8,994 bases of DNA from Candidatus Saccharibacteria bacterium UBA6039 (GTDB taxonomy: Bacteria; Patescibacteriota; Saccharimonadia; Saccharimonadales; Saccharimonadaceae), in assembly GCA_002427805.1 (NCBI GenBank), contig DIZB01000010.1:1-8994 (forward strand), written 5' to 3'. The notes under the pieces were generated by a model. That model saw nothing but the letters and a program-made list of their open reading frames with translations. It had not been told where the DNA came from and did not search any database. Shown one piece after another: positions 1 through 6,482 of this stretch (the first letter of the stretch is position 1; the number at the start of each line of letters is the position of its first letter). Position numbers and translations under genes: made by a program.

Positions 1-12
1 TATAAGAGACAG
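1..12. other. Residual Tn5 mosaic-end (tagmentation adapter) sequence
   Basis: TATAAGAGACAG is identical to the last 12 bases of the 19-base hyperactive-Tn5 mosaic end AGATGTGTATAAGAGACAG used in Nextera-type libraries. A complete mosaic end in the inverted orientation sits at the other end of the window, which makes chance unlikely. The four codons it would encode (Y-K-R-Q) lie in frame with the ABC ATPase gene but should be treated as artificial. Native Tn5 uses different end sequences, so this is a preparation artefact rather than a mobile element. Confidence 0.9.
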
Positions 13-615
13 ATTCCGGACGGTGCAAGTGTTGCCATCGTTGGAAAGAGTGGTTCTGGTAAATCAACATTGATGCATGTTATGAGCGGGCTTGACCGAC
101 CTGATACAGGTGAGATCTTAATTGATGGTGTTGATATTTTGAAGCTAAAACAGAAAGCAGTTGATAAATTTCGCTCACAAAAAATTGGTTTTATTTTTCA
201 ATCATTCTTTGTACAGGCTAATGAAACGTCATTTGAAAACGTCGCACTACCTCTTGAGATTGCAAGTATGTCGGCTGGTAACCGTAAAAAGCGTATTCGG
301 GCAGCGCTTCGCGTTGTGGGTCTCAGTGATAAAGAGAAACAGAATGCTGGCAACCTTTCTGGTGGTCAAAAGCAACGTCTCGCGATTGCGCGCGCCATTG
401 TTAATCAGCCACGTATTATTTTTGCAGACGAACCAACTGGTAATCTTGATACGGCAACTGGCGCAACGATTGAAAAGCTATTATTTGGGCTTAATAAACA
501 AGGAGGCAGTACGCTTGTCATTGTGACGCACGATGAAGAACTGGCTGCCAAATGTAATATCCGAATTTATGTTAAGGACGGTAAGATCGATAAAATCGTG
601 GGAGGCAAAAAATAA
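13..615 (+). CDS. ABC transporter ATP-binding protein, LolD/MacB type (5' partial)
   Basis: This is the cytoplasmic ATPase subunit of an ABC exporter. It would hydrolyse ATP to drive the FtsX-type permease encoded directly downstream. The frame is open back to the window edge, so the N-terminus (roughly 30 residues in LolD-like proteins) is missing. A TTG at 70 is not the start, because it lies just after the Walker A motif. Visible motifs are Walker A GKSGSGKST (43-69), a Q-loop in GFIFQS (about 187-204), the ABC signature LSGGQ (355-369), Walker B IIFADEP (to 435) followed by TGNLD, and an H-loop histidine in VTHDEE (529-531). All catalytic elements are intact. The GLDRPDTG segment after Walker A and the ADEPTGNLD block are typical of the LolD/MacB/FtsE group. 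The stop codon overlaps the permease start by one base (TAATG), which implies translational coupling. The substrate cannot be told from sequence: lipoprotein, peptide or drug export are all possible. Confidence 0.93.
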   Translation: MPDGASVAIVGKSGSGKSTLMHVMSGLDRPDTGEILIDGVDILKLKQKAVDKFRSQKIGFIFQSFFVQANETSFENVALPLEIASMSAGNRKKRIRAALRVVGLSDKEKQNAGNLSGGQKQRLAIARAIVNQPRIIFADEPTGNLDTATGATIEKLLFGLNKQGGSTLVIVTHDEELAAKCNIRIYVKDGKIDKIVGGKK

Positions 616-1973
616 TGCGTACATTTGATATCGTTCGTCGAGCAGGACGCAGTTTAAAGCACGCCAAGGCGAGGACACTTCTCACGAGCCTTGCAATCGC
701 TGTTGGTGCCTTTACCTTGACGCTTGCGATTGCGGCAGGTGAGGGTGCGCGTCAATATGCCAACACGCTCCTTACAACAAATATTGACCCTCAGATACTC
801 GCTATTGCAAAGGACCCAAGCTTTTTTAGCGGTGCACAGAGCGGTCCACAAGAATATGACCCAAACGCGACGCTTGTACAGCGAGCAAGTGGTAAGACGG
901 TCGAAAAACAATTGACCCAAGCTGATATTGATGCCATCGCAAAGCGTAGTGATATCCAGAGTGTCAGCCCAGCCTACGCGATTGATGTACAGTATATTAC
1001 ACGTACTGATCAAAAAAAGTATACAGCCAATGTGACGCAGTACGACGAAGGTATCACTCAGACGGTTGTTGCAGGAACCTTACCTCCACTTCGCTTGACG
1101 ATTGGCGACGATCAAATTGCACTCCCAGAAGCCTACGTGTCGCTTCTCGGATTTAGTGATGCTCAAAATGCAATCGGCAAATCTGTCAGTTTGCATCTTC
1201 AGCAAACGCCAAATCTCACTCAAGCACAGATTCAAGCAGCCATTGCTGGGGGCCCCGCTGCAATTGCTGCTCTCGGTCAAGTACAGACGGAAGACGTAAG
1301 CTACAAAATTGTTGCAATCGTTGGAAAGTCAGCGACAGCGCTGGCTGCGACTTCGAATGTTCAGGTAAGCAATAACTCCGCCAAAGCATTGTCTGAATAC
1401 AGTAGTCTGGGTACGAGTAGTTACCATCGCTACAATTTGGCAACGGCTAGTGTAAAAGTCGGCATTGATCCAGCACTTGTTAAGGATGCACTTGTCAGAC
1501 AGGGATACGGTGTACAGACCGCTAAGGACCTTCAAGGGCTTCTCTTTACAATCGTTAATATCTTGCAAGGTATTGTATTTGGCTTTGGTATTTTGGCATT
1601 GATTACGAGCGTATTCGGCATTATCAACACACAGTATATTTCAGTGCTTGAGCGAACACGTGAGATTGGGCTTATGAAAGCACTCGGCATGCGTGGTCGT
1701 CATGTTAGTCGGCTGTTTCAGTTTGAAGCGGCGTGGATTGGCTTCCTCGGTGGTGTGCTTGGTGCAGCCGTTGCAGTCACGGCAGGGCTTATCCTTAACC
1801 CTTGGATCACAAACCTATTAACACTTGGTGATGGTAATTATATTCTGATCTTCCAGCCACTTCCAATCGCAGGTCTGATCGTTATATTGATGCTCGTGGC
1901 AATGCTCGCTGGCTACTTTCCAGCTCGTCGTGCATCAAAACTCGATCCAATTGAGGCACTTCGTACCGAATAA
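615..1973 (+). CDS. ABC transporter permease, FtsX/MacB family
   Basis: This 452-residue membrane subunit partners with the preceding ATPase. The topology is that of MacB/LolC-type permeases: one N-terminal membrane helix (about residues 21-42), a large extracytoplasmic domain (about 43-308), then three C-terminal helices (about 310-337, 371-395 and 417-436). Family hallmarks are the cytoplasmic coupling segment ERTREIGLMKALG (346-358) after the second helix and the terminal PARRASKLDPIEALR (436-450). Type VII ABC exporters of this kind generally extrude substrates from the outer face by mechanotransmission rather than moving them across the bilayer. Residues about 196-227 of the outer domain form a Gln/Ala-rich stretch that looks like a loop insertion. 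The ATG lies inside TAATG, overlapping the ATPase stop by one base. The purine-rich GGGAGGC at 600-606, inside the ATPase gene, can serve as its ribosome binding site. A specific gene symbol is not justified. Confidence 0.93.
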   Translation: MRTFDIVRRAGRSLKHAKARTLLTSLAIAVGAFTLTLAIAAGEGARQYANTLLTTNIDPQILAIAKDPSFFSGAQSGPQEYDPNATLVQRASGKTVEKQLTQADIDAIAKRSDIQSVSPAYAIDVQYITRTDQKKYTANVTQYDEGITQTVVAGTLPPLRLTIGDDQIALPEAYVSLLGFSDAQNAIGKSVSLHLQQTPNLTQAQIQAAIAGGPAAIAALGQVQTEDVSYKIVAIVGKSATALAATSNVQVSNNSAKALSEYSSLGTSSYHRYNLATASVKVGIDPALVKDALVRQGYGVQTAKDLQGLLFTIVNILQGIVFGFGILALITSVFGIINTQYISVLERTREIGLMKALGMRGRHVSRLFQFEAAWIGFLGGVLGAAVAVTAGLILNPWITNLLTLGDGNYILIFQPLPIAGLIVILMLVAMLAGYFPARRASKLDPIEALRTE

Positions 1974-1975
1974 CA

Positions 1976-1991
1976 GATAATTTGGTACAAT
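1976..1991 (+). promoter_or_regulatory. Putative serS promoter (-10 elements close to the start codon)
   Basis: Two overlapping -10 candidates lie in the 27-base gap before serS. TACAAT (1986-1991) is preceded by TGG, giving an extended -10. GATAAT (1976-1981) has a weak -35, TTGAGG (1951-1956), 19 bases upstream. From the first, transcription would begin within about 3 bases of the ATG at 2001; from the second, the leader would be about 12 bases. No Shine-Dalgarno sequence is present in either case, so initiation looks leaderless or nearly so. This is inferred from sequence only. Confidence 0.5.
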
Positions 1992-2000
1992 ATACATGAT

Positions 2001-3299
2001 ATGTTAGACATCCGATTCATCCGTGAAAATGCTGAGCTCGTACAAGAGAATGCTGTTCGTAAAGGCTATGATGTCAATATCGGTGAGCTAATAAAACTCG
2101 ACAGTGCCAGGCGAGACCTACAACAGAAGGCCGATGAACACCGAGAAAGGCGAAACGTTTTGTCTGCTCAGATGAAGGGGAGTAAACCTTCTGATGAAGT
2201 CATTGTTGAGGCGACAGGTATAAAGAACGAGCTTTTAACAATTGAAACGGAACTAAAAGGCGTCGACGAAGCGTTTACAACCTTGCTCAAAAAAGTACCT
2301 AATATGGCTGCGACTGATGTGCCTGTTGGAAGAAGCGAAAACGAAAATGTCGTGGCTAAAACCGTCGGCGAACAACCTCATTTTGATTTTGCACCACGTA
2401 ATCACGCTGATATCGCTATCGAGCGAGGCTGGCTGGATAAAGAACGAGCTGCCAAGGTTACGGGTAGTAGATTTGCTTATGTAAAAGGTGATCTTGTACG
2501 TTTGCAGATGGCGATTATACAGTTTACTCTGGATGTACTATCAGACCAGTCAACCCTTGCTAAAATTGCGACCGACGCAGGTTTAAATGTATCTGATAAA
2601 CCATTTACGCCAGTTCTGCCTCCTCTTATGATTCGCACAGAAATGTATGATGCGATGGATCGACTGGAGCCACGGGATGATCGTTATAAGTTAGAAAACG
2701 ATGACCTATGGCTACAGGGAAGTGCTGAGCATGTGCTCGGTAGTATGCACGCTGACGAGATTTTTAACGAAGCTGATCTGCCAGTTCGCTATGTTGGCTA
2801 CGCAACAAGTTTTCGCCGTGAGGCTGGGACATATGGTAAAGATATGGAAGGGTTGATGCGCATGCATCAATTCGATAAACTTGAGATTGAAAGTTTTACA
2901 AAGCCTGAAGATGGCCTAAATGAGCACCTCTTTTTCGTTGCAATTCAGGAATACTTATTGAATGCGCTCGGTCTATCCTACCAAGTGATACAAAAGTGTA
3001 CTGCCGACATCGGCAAACCAAACGCCCGAGGGATTGATATGGATACATGGCTACCTGGGCAAGGCCAGCATCGTGAAACGCACACGGCTGATTACATGAC
3101 TGATTATCAGTCTCGTCGCTTGAAAACTCGTGTTCGCCGAGAATCGGGTGAACTAGAGCTGGTCCACAATAACGATGCGACCGCCTTTGCACTGGGCCGT
3201 ACTATGATTGCCATCATCGAGAATTTCCAGACTGCTGACGGGCACGTGACGGTGCCTGAAGTGCTTCAGCCGTACCTCGGTGACCGCGACACTCTCTAG
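2001..3299 (+). CDS. serS: Serine--tRNA ligase (SerRS)
   Basis: This cytoplasmic class II aminoacyl-tRNA synthetase charges tRNA-Ser with serine using ATP. At 432 residues it has the usual bacterial length. The N-terminus begins MLDIRFIREN, followed by a helical coiled-coil arm (about residues 28-97) that in the family binds the long variable arm of tRNA-Ser. The catalytic core contains motif 2, FRREAGTYGKDMEGL (271-285), leading into MHQFDKLE (288-295), and motif 3 around ALGRTMIAIIENFQ (397-410), ending TVPEVLQPYLG. Several positions that contact serine or adenylate in characterised enzymes differ. The TxE motif is SAE (241-243), and the usual LNGSGLAVGR reads NNDATAFALGR (390-400), giving Asn to Asp at 392 and Ser to Thr at 394. 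The usual REISS-type segment is RETHTADYMTD (358-368). The overall match to SerRS is nonetheless unambiguous. The start is the first ATG after the putative promoter, without a Shine-Dalgarno sequence. Confidence 0.96.
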   Translation: MLDIRFIRENAELVQENAVRKGYDVNIGELIKLDSARRDLQQKADEHRERRNVLSAQMKGSKPSDEVIVEATGIKNELLTIETELKGVDEAFTTLLKKVPNMAATDVPVGRSENENVVAKTVGEQPHFDFAPRNHADIAIERGWLDKERAAKVTGSRFAYVKGDLVRLQMAIIQFTLDVLSDQSTLAKIATDAGLNVSDKPFTPVLPPLMIRTEMYDAMDRLEPRDDRYKLENDDLWLQGSAEHVLGSMHADEIFNEADLPVRYVGYATSFRREAGTYGKDMEGLMRMHQFDKLEIESFTKPEDGLNEHLFFVAIQEYLLNALGLSYQVIQKCTADIGKPNARGIDMDTWLPGQGQHRETHTADYMTDYQSRRLKTRVRRESGELELVHNNDATAFALGRTMIAIIENFQTADGHVTVPEVLQPYLGDRDTL

Positions 3300-3314
3300 C
3301 GTAAGTGCTATAAT
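3286..3314 (+). promoter_or_regulatory. Putative promoter of the HPF gene
   Basis: A perfect -10 hexamer TATAAT (3309-3314) is preceded by TGC, giving an extended -10 element. A plausible -35, GCGACA (3286-3291, matching TTGACA at four positions), lies 17 bases upstream, inside the end of serS. The predicted start near 3321 gives a leader of about 26 bases, which contains the ribosome binding site. This suggests HPF can be transcribed independently of serS. No terminator is evident between the two genes. Confidence 0.7.
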
Positions 3315-3334
3315 AGAACTACCAACCAAGTAAC

Positions 3335-3342
3335 GAGGAGGG
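3335..3342 (+). promoter_or_regulatory. Strong Shine-Dalgarno site of the HPF gene
   Basis: GAGGAGGG lies four bases before the ATG at 3347 and closely matches the canonical anti-Shine-Dalgarno complement. It fixes the start of the HPF gene. It also shows that this genome uses classical ribosome binding sites for some genes, unlike serS and murD in the same window. Confidence 0.85.
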
Positions 3343-3346
3343 TAGC

Positions 3347-3721
3347 ATGATTACAGCAATCGAAATAACAGGATTAAGCAAATATCCAGTAGACGATACA
3401 ACAAAAAAGTACGTCATAAAAAAGATTGGTAGGCTCGATCGTTACTTACCTCGTCATGCACGTTCGACTGTCTCGGCTGAAGTGCGTCTCAAACAAGTTA
3501 ATCGTGATCACGGCAATAAGTATGAAGCTGAGGTGACTATTATTGTGCCCGATAAAATGATTACAGCGAAGGATTCGACGCTCAATATGCTTGCAGCGAT
3601 TGATATCGTGGAAGCCAAAATTGTGGCACAGCTACGTAAATATAAACAAACGACCATTGCTCATGTGGGCCGTCGTGGTGTTATGAGTCGTTTCAAACGA
3701 AGCTACGCCCGCGAACTGTAA
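3347..3721 (+). CDS. Ribosome hibernation-promoting factor / ribosome-associated inhibitor (HPF/RaiA family, short form)
   Basis: This is a cytoplasmic 124-residue protein of the S30AE family, which binds the 30S decoding channel, blocks translation and preserves ribosomes during stress or stationary phase. The N-terminal beta strand (ITAIEITGL) and the segment KKYVIKKIGRLDRYLP (20-35) match the family, as does the late helix NMLAAIDIVEAKIVAQLRKYK (about 80-100). The length corresponds to short HPF/YfiA proteins. The C-terminal dimerisation domain of long-form HPF (around 180-190 residues) is absent and is replaced by a short basic tail (about 105-124, ending in RFKRSYAREL). The gene has its own promoter and a strong Shine-Dalgarno. 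It lies just before secA, an arrangement also known from Firmicutes, where long HPF precedes secA. The exact subtype (hpf or raiA) cannot be decided, so no symbol is given. Confidence 0.9.
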   Translation: MITAIEITGLSKYPVDDTTKKYVIKKIGRLDRYLPRHARSTVSAEVRLKQVNRDHGNKYEAEVTIIVPDKMITAKDSTLNMLAAIDIVEAKIVAQLRKYKQTTIAHVGRRGVMSRFKRSYAREL

Positions 3722-3734
3722 ATTTGCTCTAAAA

Positions 3735-3764
3735 AACAAGAAATAACATGTTTCCAGGCTTGTT
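3735..3764. repeat. Imperfect inverted repeat in the HPF-secA gap
   Basis: AACAAG (3735-3740) is the reverse complement of CTTGTT (3759-3764), with an 18-base spacer that includes the perfect palindrome AACATGTT (3745-3752). The right arm overlaps the putative secA -35. It could be a weak hairpin or an operator. No T-run follows, so it does not look like an intrinsic terminator. In an A/T-rich gap such short matches may be chance. Confidence 0.3.
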
Positions 3765-3788
3765 CAATTACTCGCAGCGCCGTATAAT
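3760..3788 (+). promoter_or_regulatory. Putative secA promoter
   Basis: TTGTTC (3760-3765) and a perfect TATAAT (3783-3788) are separated by the optimal 17 bases. Transcription would start near 3795, giving an untranslated leader of about 40 bases before the ATG at 3836. The downstream M16 peptidase gene has no obvious promoter of its own and is probably co-transcribed from here. Confidence 0.7.
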
Positions 3789-3821
3789 GTAAGGAGTATT
3801 TTACAGAATCAACTGAACTGC

Positions 3822-3826
3822 GAGGG
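3822..3826 (+). promoter_or_regulatory. Shine-Dalgarno site of secA
   Basis: GAGGG lies nine bases upstream of the ATG at 3836 and supports that start. A second, better-looking AAGGAG at 3791-3796 is too far from any start codon to be used and sits at the predicted transcript 5' end. Confidence 0.65.
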
Positions 3827-3835
3827 TTACTGAAC

Positions 3836-6460
3836 ATGGTAAGTAGACAAGGGGTGTTGACCAAAATTTTTGGTGACCCACAGACAAAGCTATTAAAGGC
3901 ACTACAAAAGAAGGTAGTACTCATTAATGAGCAGGCCGAGAAGTATAAGAAGTTTTCAAAAACTGACCTCAAAAAGCAAACAGATGTCCTAAAAAAACAA
4001 CTTCAGAAAAAAGGCACAACACTTGATAGTATTTTGCCAGACGCTTTTGCACTTGTGCGTGAAGCCAGTGACCGTGTGCTCGGCATGCGACACTTCGACG
4101 TCCAGCTGATTGGTGGCATGGCCTTACACGAAGGTAATGTCGCTGAGATGAAAACTGGTGAGGGTAAGACACTCGTCGCTACACTCCCTGTGTACCTGAA
4201 TGCGCTCGAGGGTAAGGGCGTACATGTCGTGACGGTGAACGATTACCTCGCTCAACGTGACGCCAGCTGGATGGGTGAGCTCTACGATTTCCTTGGCCTA
4301 ACGACTGGTGTCATTATTAACGATGCATCATTTTTGTTTGACCCAACCTTTAATAACGAAGCGCATGATGATCCTCGCATGAAACGTCTTCGACCCGTTA
4401 CTCGCAAAGAAGCCTATGCCGCTGATGTTACCTACGGCACGAATAACGAGTTCGGGTTTGATTACCTACGTGACAACATGGTGAACGAAGTTGATTTACT
4501 TCGTCAGCGTGAACTTAATTTTGCCATAGTCGACGAGGTTGATAGTATTCTCATCGACGAAGCCAGGACGCCACTTATTATTAGTGCGCCTGCGGCTGAA
4601 AACCCTGACAGTTATTACCAGTTTGCGAAAATCGCCGCGAAATTAACAGAGAAGGATTACGTTCTTGATGAAAAACGTAAGAGCGTTGCTTTAACTGATG
4701 AAGGCGTTGAAAAGATTCAAAAAATGCTTGGCGTCAAGAACCTCTATAGTCCTGACTATGTGCGTTCCGTCTATCACATTGACCAATCTCTTCGTGCCCA
4801 AACACTCTTTAAACGCGATAAAGACTACGTTGTGACAAACGACGGTGAAGTAGTGATCGTTGATGAATTTACCGGTCGTCTCATGCAAGGTCGTCGCTAC
4901 AACGAAGGTCTTCACCAAGCAATTGAGGCAAAAGAGAACGTGCCAGTGCTTGAAGAAAGTATGACACTCGCGACAATCTCGTTCCAGAACTATTTCCGCT
5001 TGTATACAAAGCTGTCTGGCATGACTGGTACAGCATTTACAGAGGCTGAGGAGTTCCAGCAGATTTACAGCCTTGATGTTATTCAGATTCCATCAAACCG
5101 CCCAATTGCGCGTCTTGATAAGCAGGATTTGATCTATAAAACCGAAAAGGCCAAGCTAAAAGCTGTGGCTCGTGCGATTAAGGAATATCATGAGGAAGGT
5201 CGCCCAGTACTGGTTGGTTCAGCTTCAATTGCCAAAAACGAACTGATTGCTGGCTATCTTGATAAAGAAAAAGTTCCATACGAACTTCTCAACGCGAAGA
5301 ATAATGAGCGCGAAGCAGCGATTATTGAAAAAGCTGGTGAAAAGGGTGCTATCACACTTGCCACAAACATTGCTGGTCGTGGTACCGACATTAAGCTTGG
5401 TAAAGATGTCGTTGAGCTCGGTGGCCTCGTGGTTATTGGGTCTGAGCGTCACGAATCAAGGCGAATTGACAATCAGCTGCGTGGTCGTGGTGGTCGTCAG
5501 GGTGACCCTGGAGAGACCCAATTCTACGTTTCAACAGAAGACGACTTGATGCGTATTTTCCAAGGCGAGCGAATCGCTGGTCTTATGGACCGCCTTGGTG
5601 TTGATGACGATACAGCTATTCAAAATAAAGCCGTTTCAAAAACACTCGAAGCAGCCCAAAAGCGCGTTGAAGGCTACAACTTTGATACTCGTAAAAATGT
5701 TGTTCAATACGACAACGTGATTAATCGCCACCGCCGTGTTGTATACACGATGCGTCACAAAATCCTTGAAGGCGTTGATATTAAGCCCGAAATTCAAAAG
5801 CTGATCGACGATAAGCTCAAAGATTTGACAGTATTACCTGCCAAGAATAACAAACGTTTTAACGATGACTTTGAAGCCATTTTTCCAATGAGCGACAAAA
5901 AACTCAAGGCGATTGGTGATGAGAAAAACGACAAAAAACGATTCGAACTCGCTCGCAAAGAAGTCGACAAGCTATACAAAGCAAAAGAAGTCGAGCTTGA
6001 TGAAGACATTGTTCGTAAAGTAGAGCGTGAAGTATACTTACAGGTTCTTGATACACTTTGGATGCAACATCTTGAAAACATGCAACACCTGCGCGAGGGT
6101 ATTCACTGGCGTAGTGTTGGACAACGTGATCCACTCGTCGAGTACCGTAGTGAAGCGGCGAAATTGTTCGAGAGCCTCCAGGCAACCCTGCGCGACGAAG
6201 TGATTCGTGCGGTCATGAACGTTCGTAAGAATGATGTTGTGGCTCGTGGAAACGAAGAATATGAAACCGAGCTGACACGACTTGCTGAAAGCGCAGTTGA
6301 AAAGGGCGTTAACGAAGTAACTGGTGGTCAATCGAATCGTGATAGCGATTTCAAAAAAGCCAAGAAGGCTGCAACGACAGCTGAGCTGAATCATAAAAAG
6401 AATGATGCACGAAAAAAGAAGAAATCTCAGCGACAAAATCGCAAAACGAAACGCACATAA
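3836..6460 (+). CDS. secA: Preprotein translocase ATPase SecA
   Basis: SecA is the motor that pushes unfolded preproteins through SecYEG at the cytoplasmic membrane by ATP hydrolysis. The 874-residue product has all core domains. NBD1 carries GGMALHEGNVAEMKTGEGKT (93-112, Walker A MKTGEGKT) and IVDEVDSILIDEARTPLI (231-248, Walker B/DEAD-like). The preprotein-crosslinking domain begins after it and NBD1 resumes around 340-405 (VDEFTGRLM, LSGMTGTAF). NBD2 carries NIAGRGTDIKLG (511-522) and GSERHESRRIDNQLRGRGGR (535-554). The scaffold and two-helix-finger region includes LWMQHLENMQHLREGIHWRS (741-760). Residues about 161-190 form an insertion before YAADVTYGTNNEFGFDYLRD that is absent from typical E. 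coli or Bacillus SecA. The C-terminus lacks the zinc-binding Cys motif used for SecB binding in many bacteria and ends instead in a very basic tail (839-874, 16 Lys/Arg of 36). No frameshift is seen. Confidence 0.98.
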   Translation: MVSRQGVLTKIFGDPQTKLLKALQKKVVLINEQAEKYKKFSKTDLKKQTDVLKKQLQKKGTTLDSILPDAFALVREASDRVLGMRHFDVQLIGGMALHEGNVAEMKTGEGKTLVATLPVYLNALEGKGVHVVTVNDYLAQRDASWMGELYDFLGLTTGVIINDASFLFDPTFNNEAHDDPRMKRLRPVTRKEAYAADVTYGTNNEFGFDYLRDNMVNEVDLLRQRELNFAIVDEVDSILIDEARTPLIISAPAAENPDSYYQFAKIAAKLTEKDYVLDEKRKSVALTDEGVEKIQKMLGVKNLYSPDYVRSVYHIDQSLRAQTLFKRDKDYVVTNDGEVVIVDEFTGRLMQGRRYNEGLHQAIEAKENVPVLEESMTLATISFQNYFRLYTKLSGMTGTAFTEAEEFQQIYSLDVIQIPSNRPIARLDKQDLIYKTEKAKLKAVARAIKEYHEEGRPVLVGSASIAKNELIAGYLDKEKVPYELLNAKNNEREAAIIEKAGEKGAITLATNIAGRGTDIKLGKDVVELGGLVVIGSERHESRRIDNQLRGRGGRQGDPGETQFYVSTEDDLMRIFQGERIAGLMDRLGVDDDTAIQNKAVSKTLEAAQKRVEGYNFDTRKNVVQYDNVINRHRRVVYTMRHKILEGVDIKPEIQKLIDDKLKDLTVLPAKNNKRFNDDFEAIFPMSDKKLKAIGDEKNDKKRFELARKEVDKLYKAKEVELDEDIVRKVEREVYLQVLDTLWMQHLENMQHLREGIHWRSVGQRDPLVEYRSEAAKLFESLQATLRDEVIRAVMNVRKNDVVARGNEEYETELTRLAESAVEKGVNEVTGGQSNRDSDFKKAKKAATTAELNHKKNDARKKKKSQRQNRKTKRT

Positions 6461-6482
6461 CACCCGACAGAAAGAAAAAACG

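Noticed and set aside
70..615. A start codon at TTG 70 (or ATG 73) for the ABC ATPase
   Set aside because: The frame is open upstream and encodes the Walker A motif before this point, so the real start lies outside the window.
2001..3299. The divergent motif 3 as a sign of a non-serine synthetase or a SerRS-like paralogue
   Set aside because: The N-terminal coiled-coil arm, motif 2 block, full length and C-terminal TVPEVLQPYLG are all standard SerRS features. Function as the housekeeping SerRS is the simplest reading.
3722..3760. Intrinsic terminator after the HPF gene
   Set aside because: The only hairpin candidate has six-base A/T-rich arms, a long loop and no following T-run.
3791..3796. 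AAGGAG as the ribosome binding site of an upstream small ORF or an extended SecA
   Set aside because: No ATG, GTG or TTG lies at a usable distance. The secA frame has no alternative start before it meets TAA at 3785.
6402..6482. An earlier start for the M16 peptidase at 6402
   Set aside because: It would overlap the secA C-terminus by 59 bases and add a basic leader unlike the family. The conserved domain begins just after ATG 6483.
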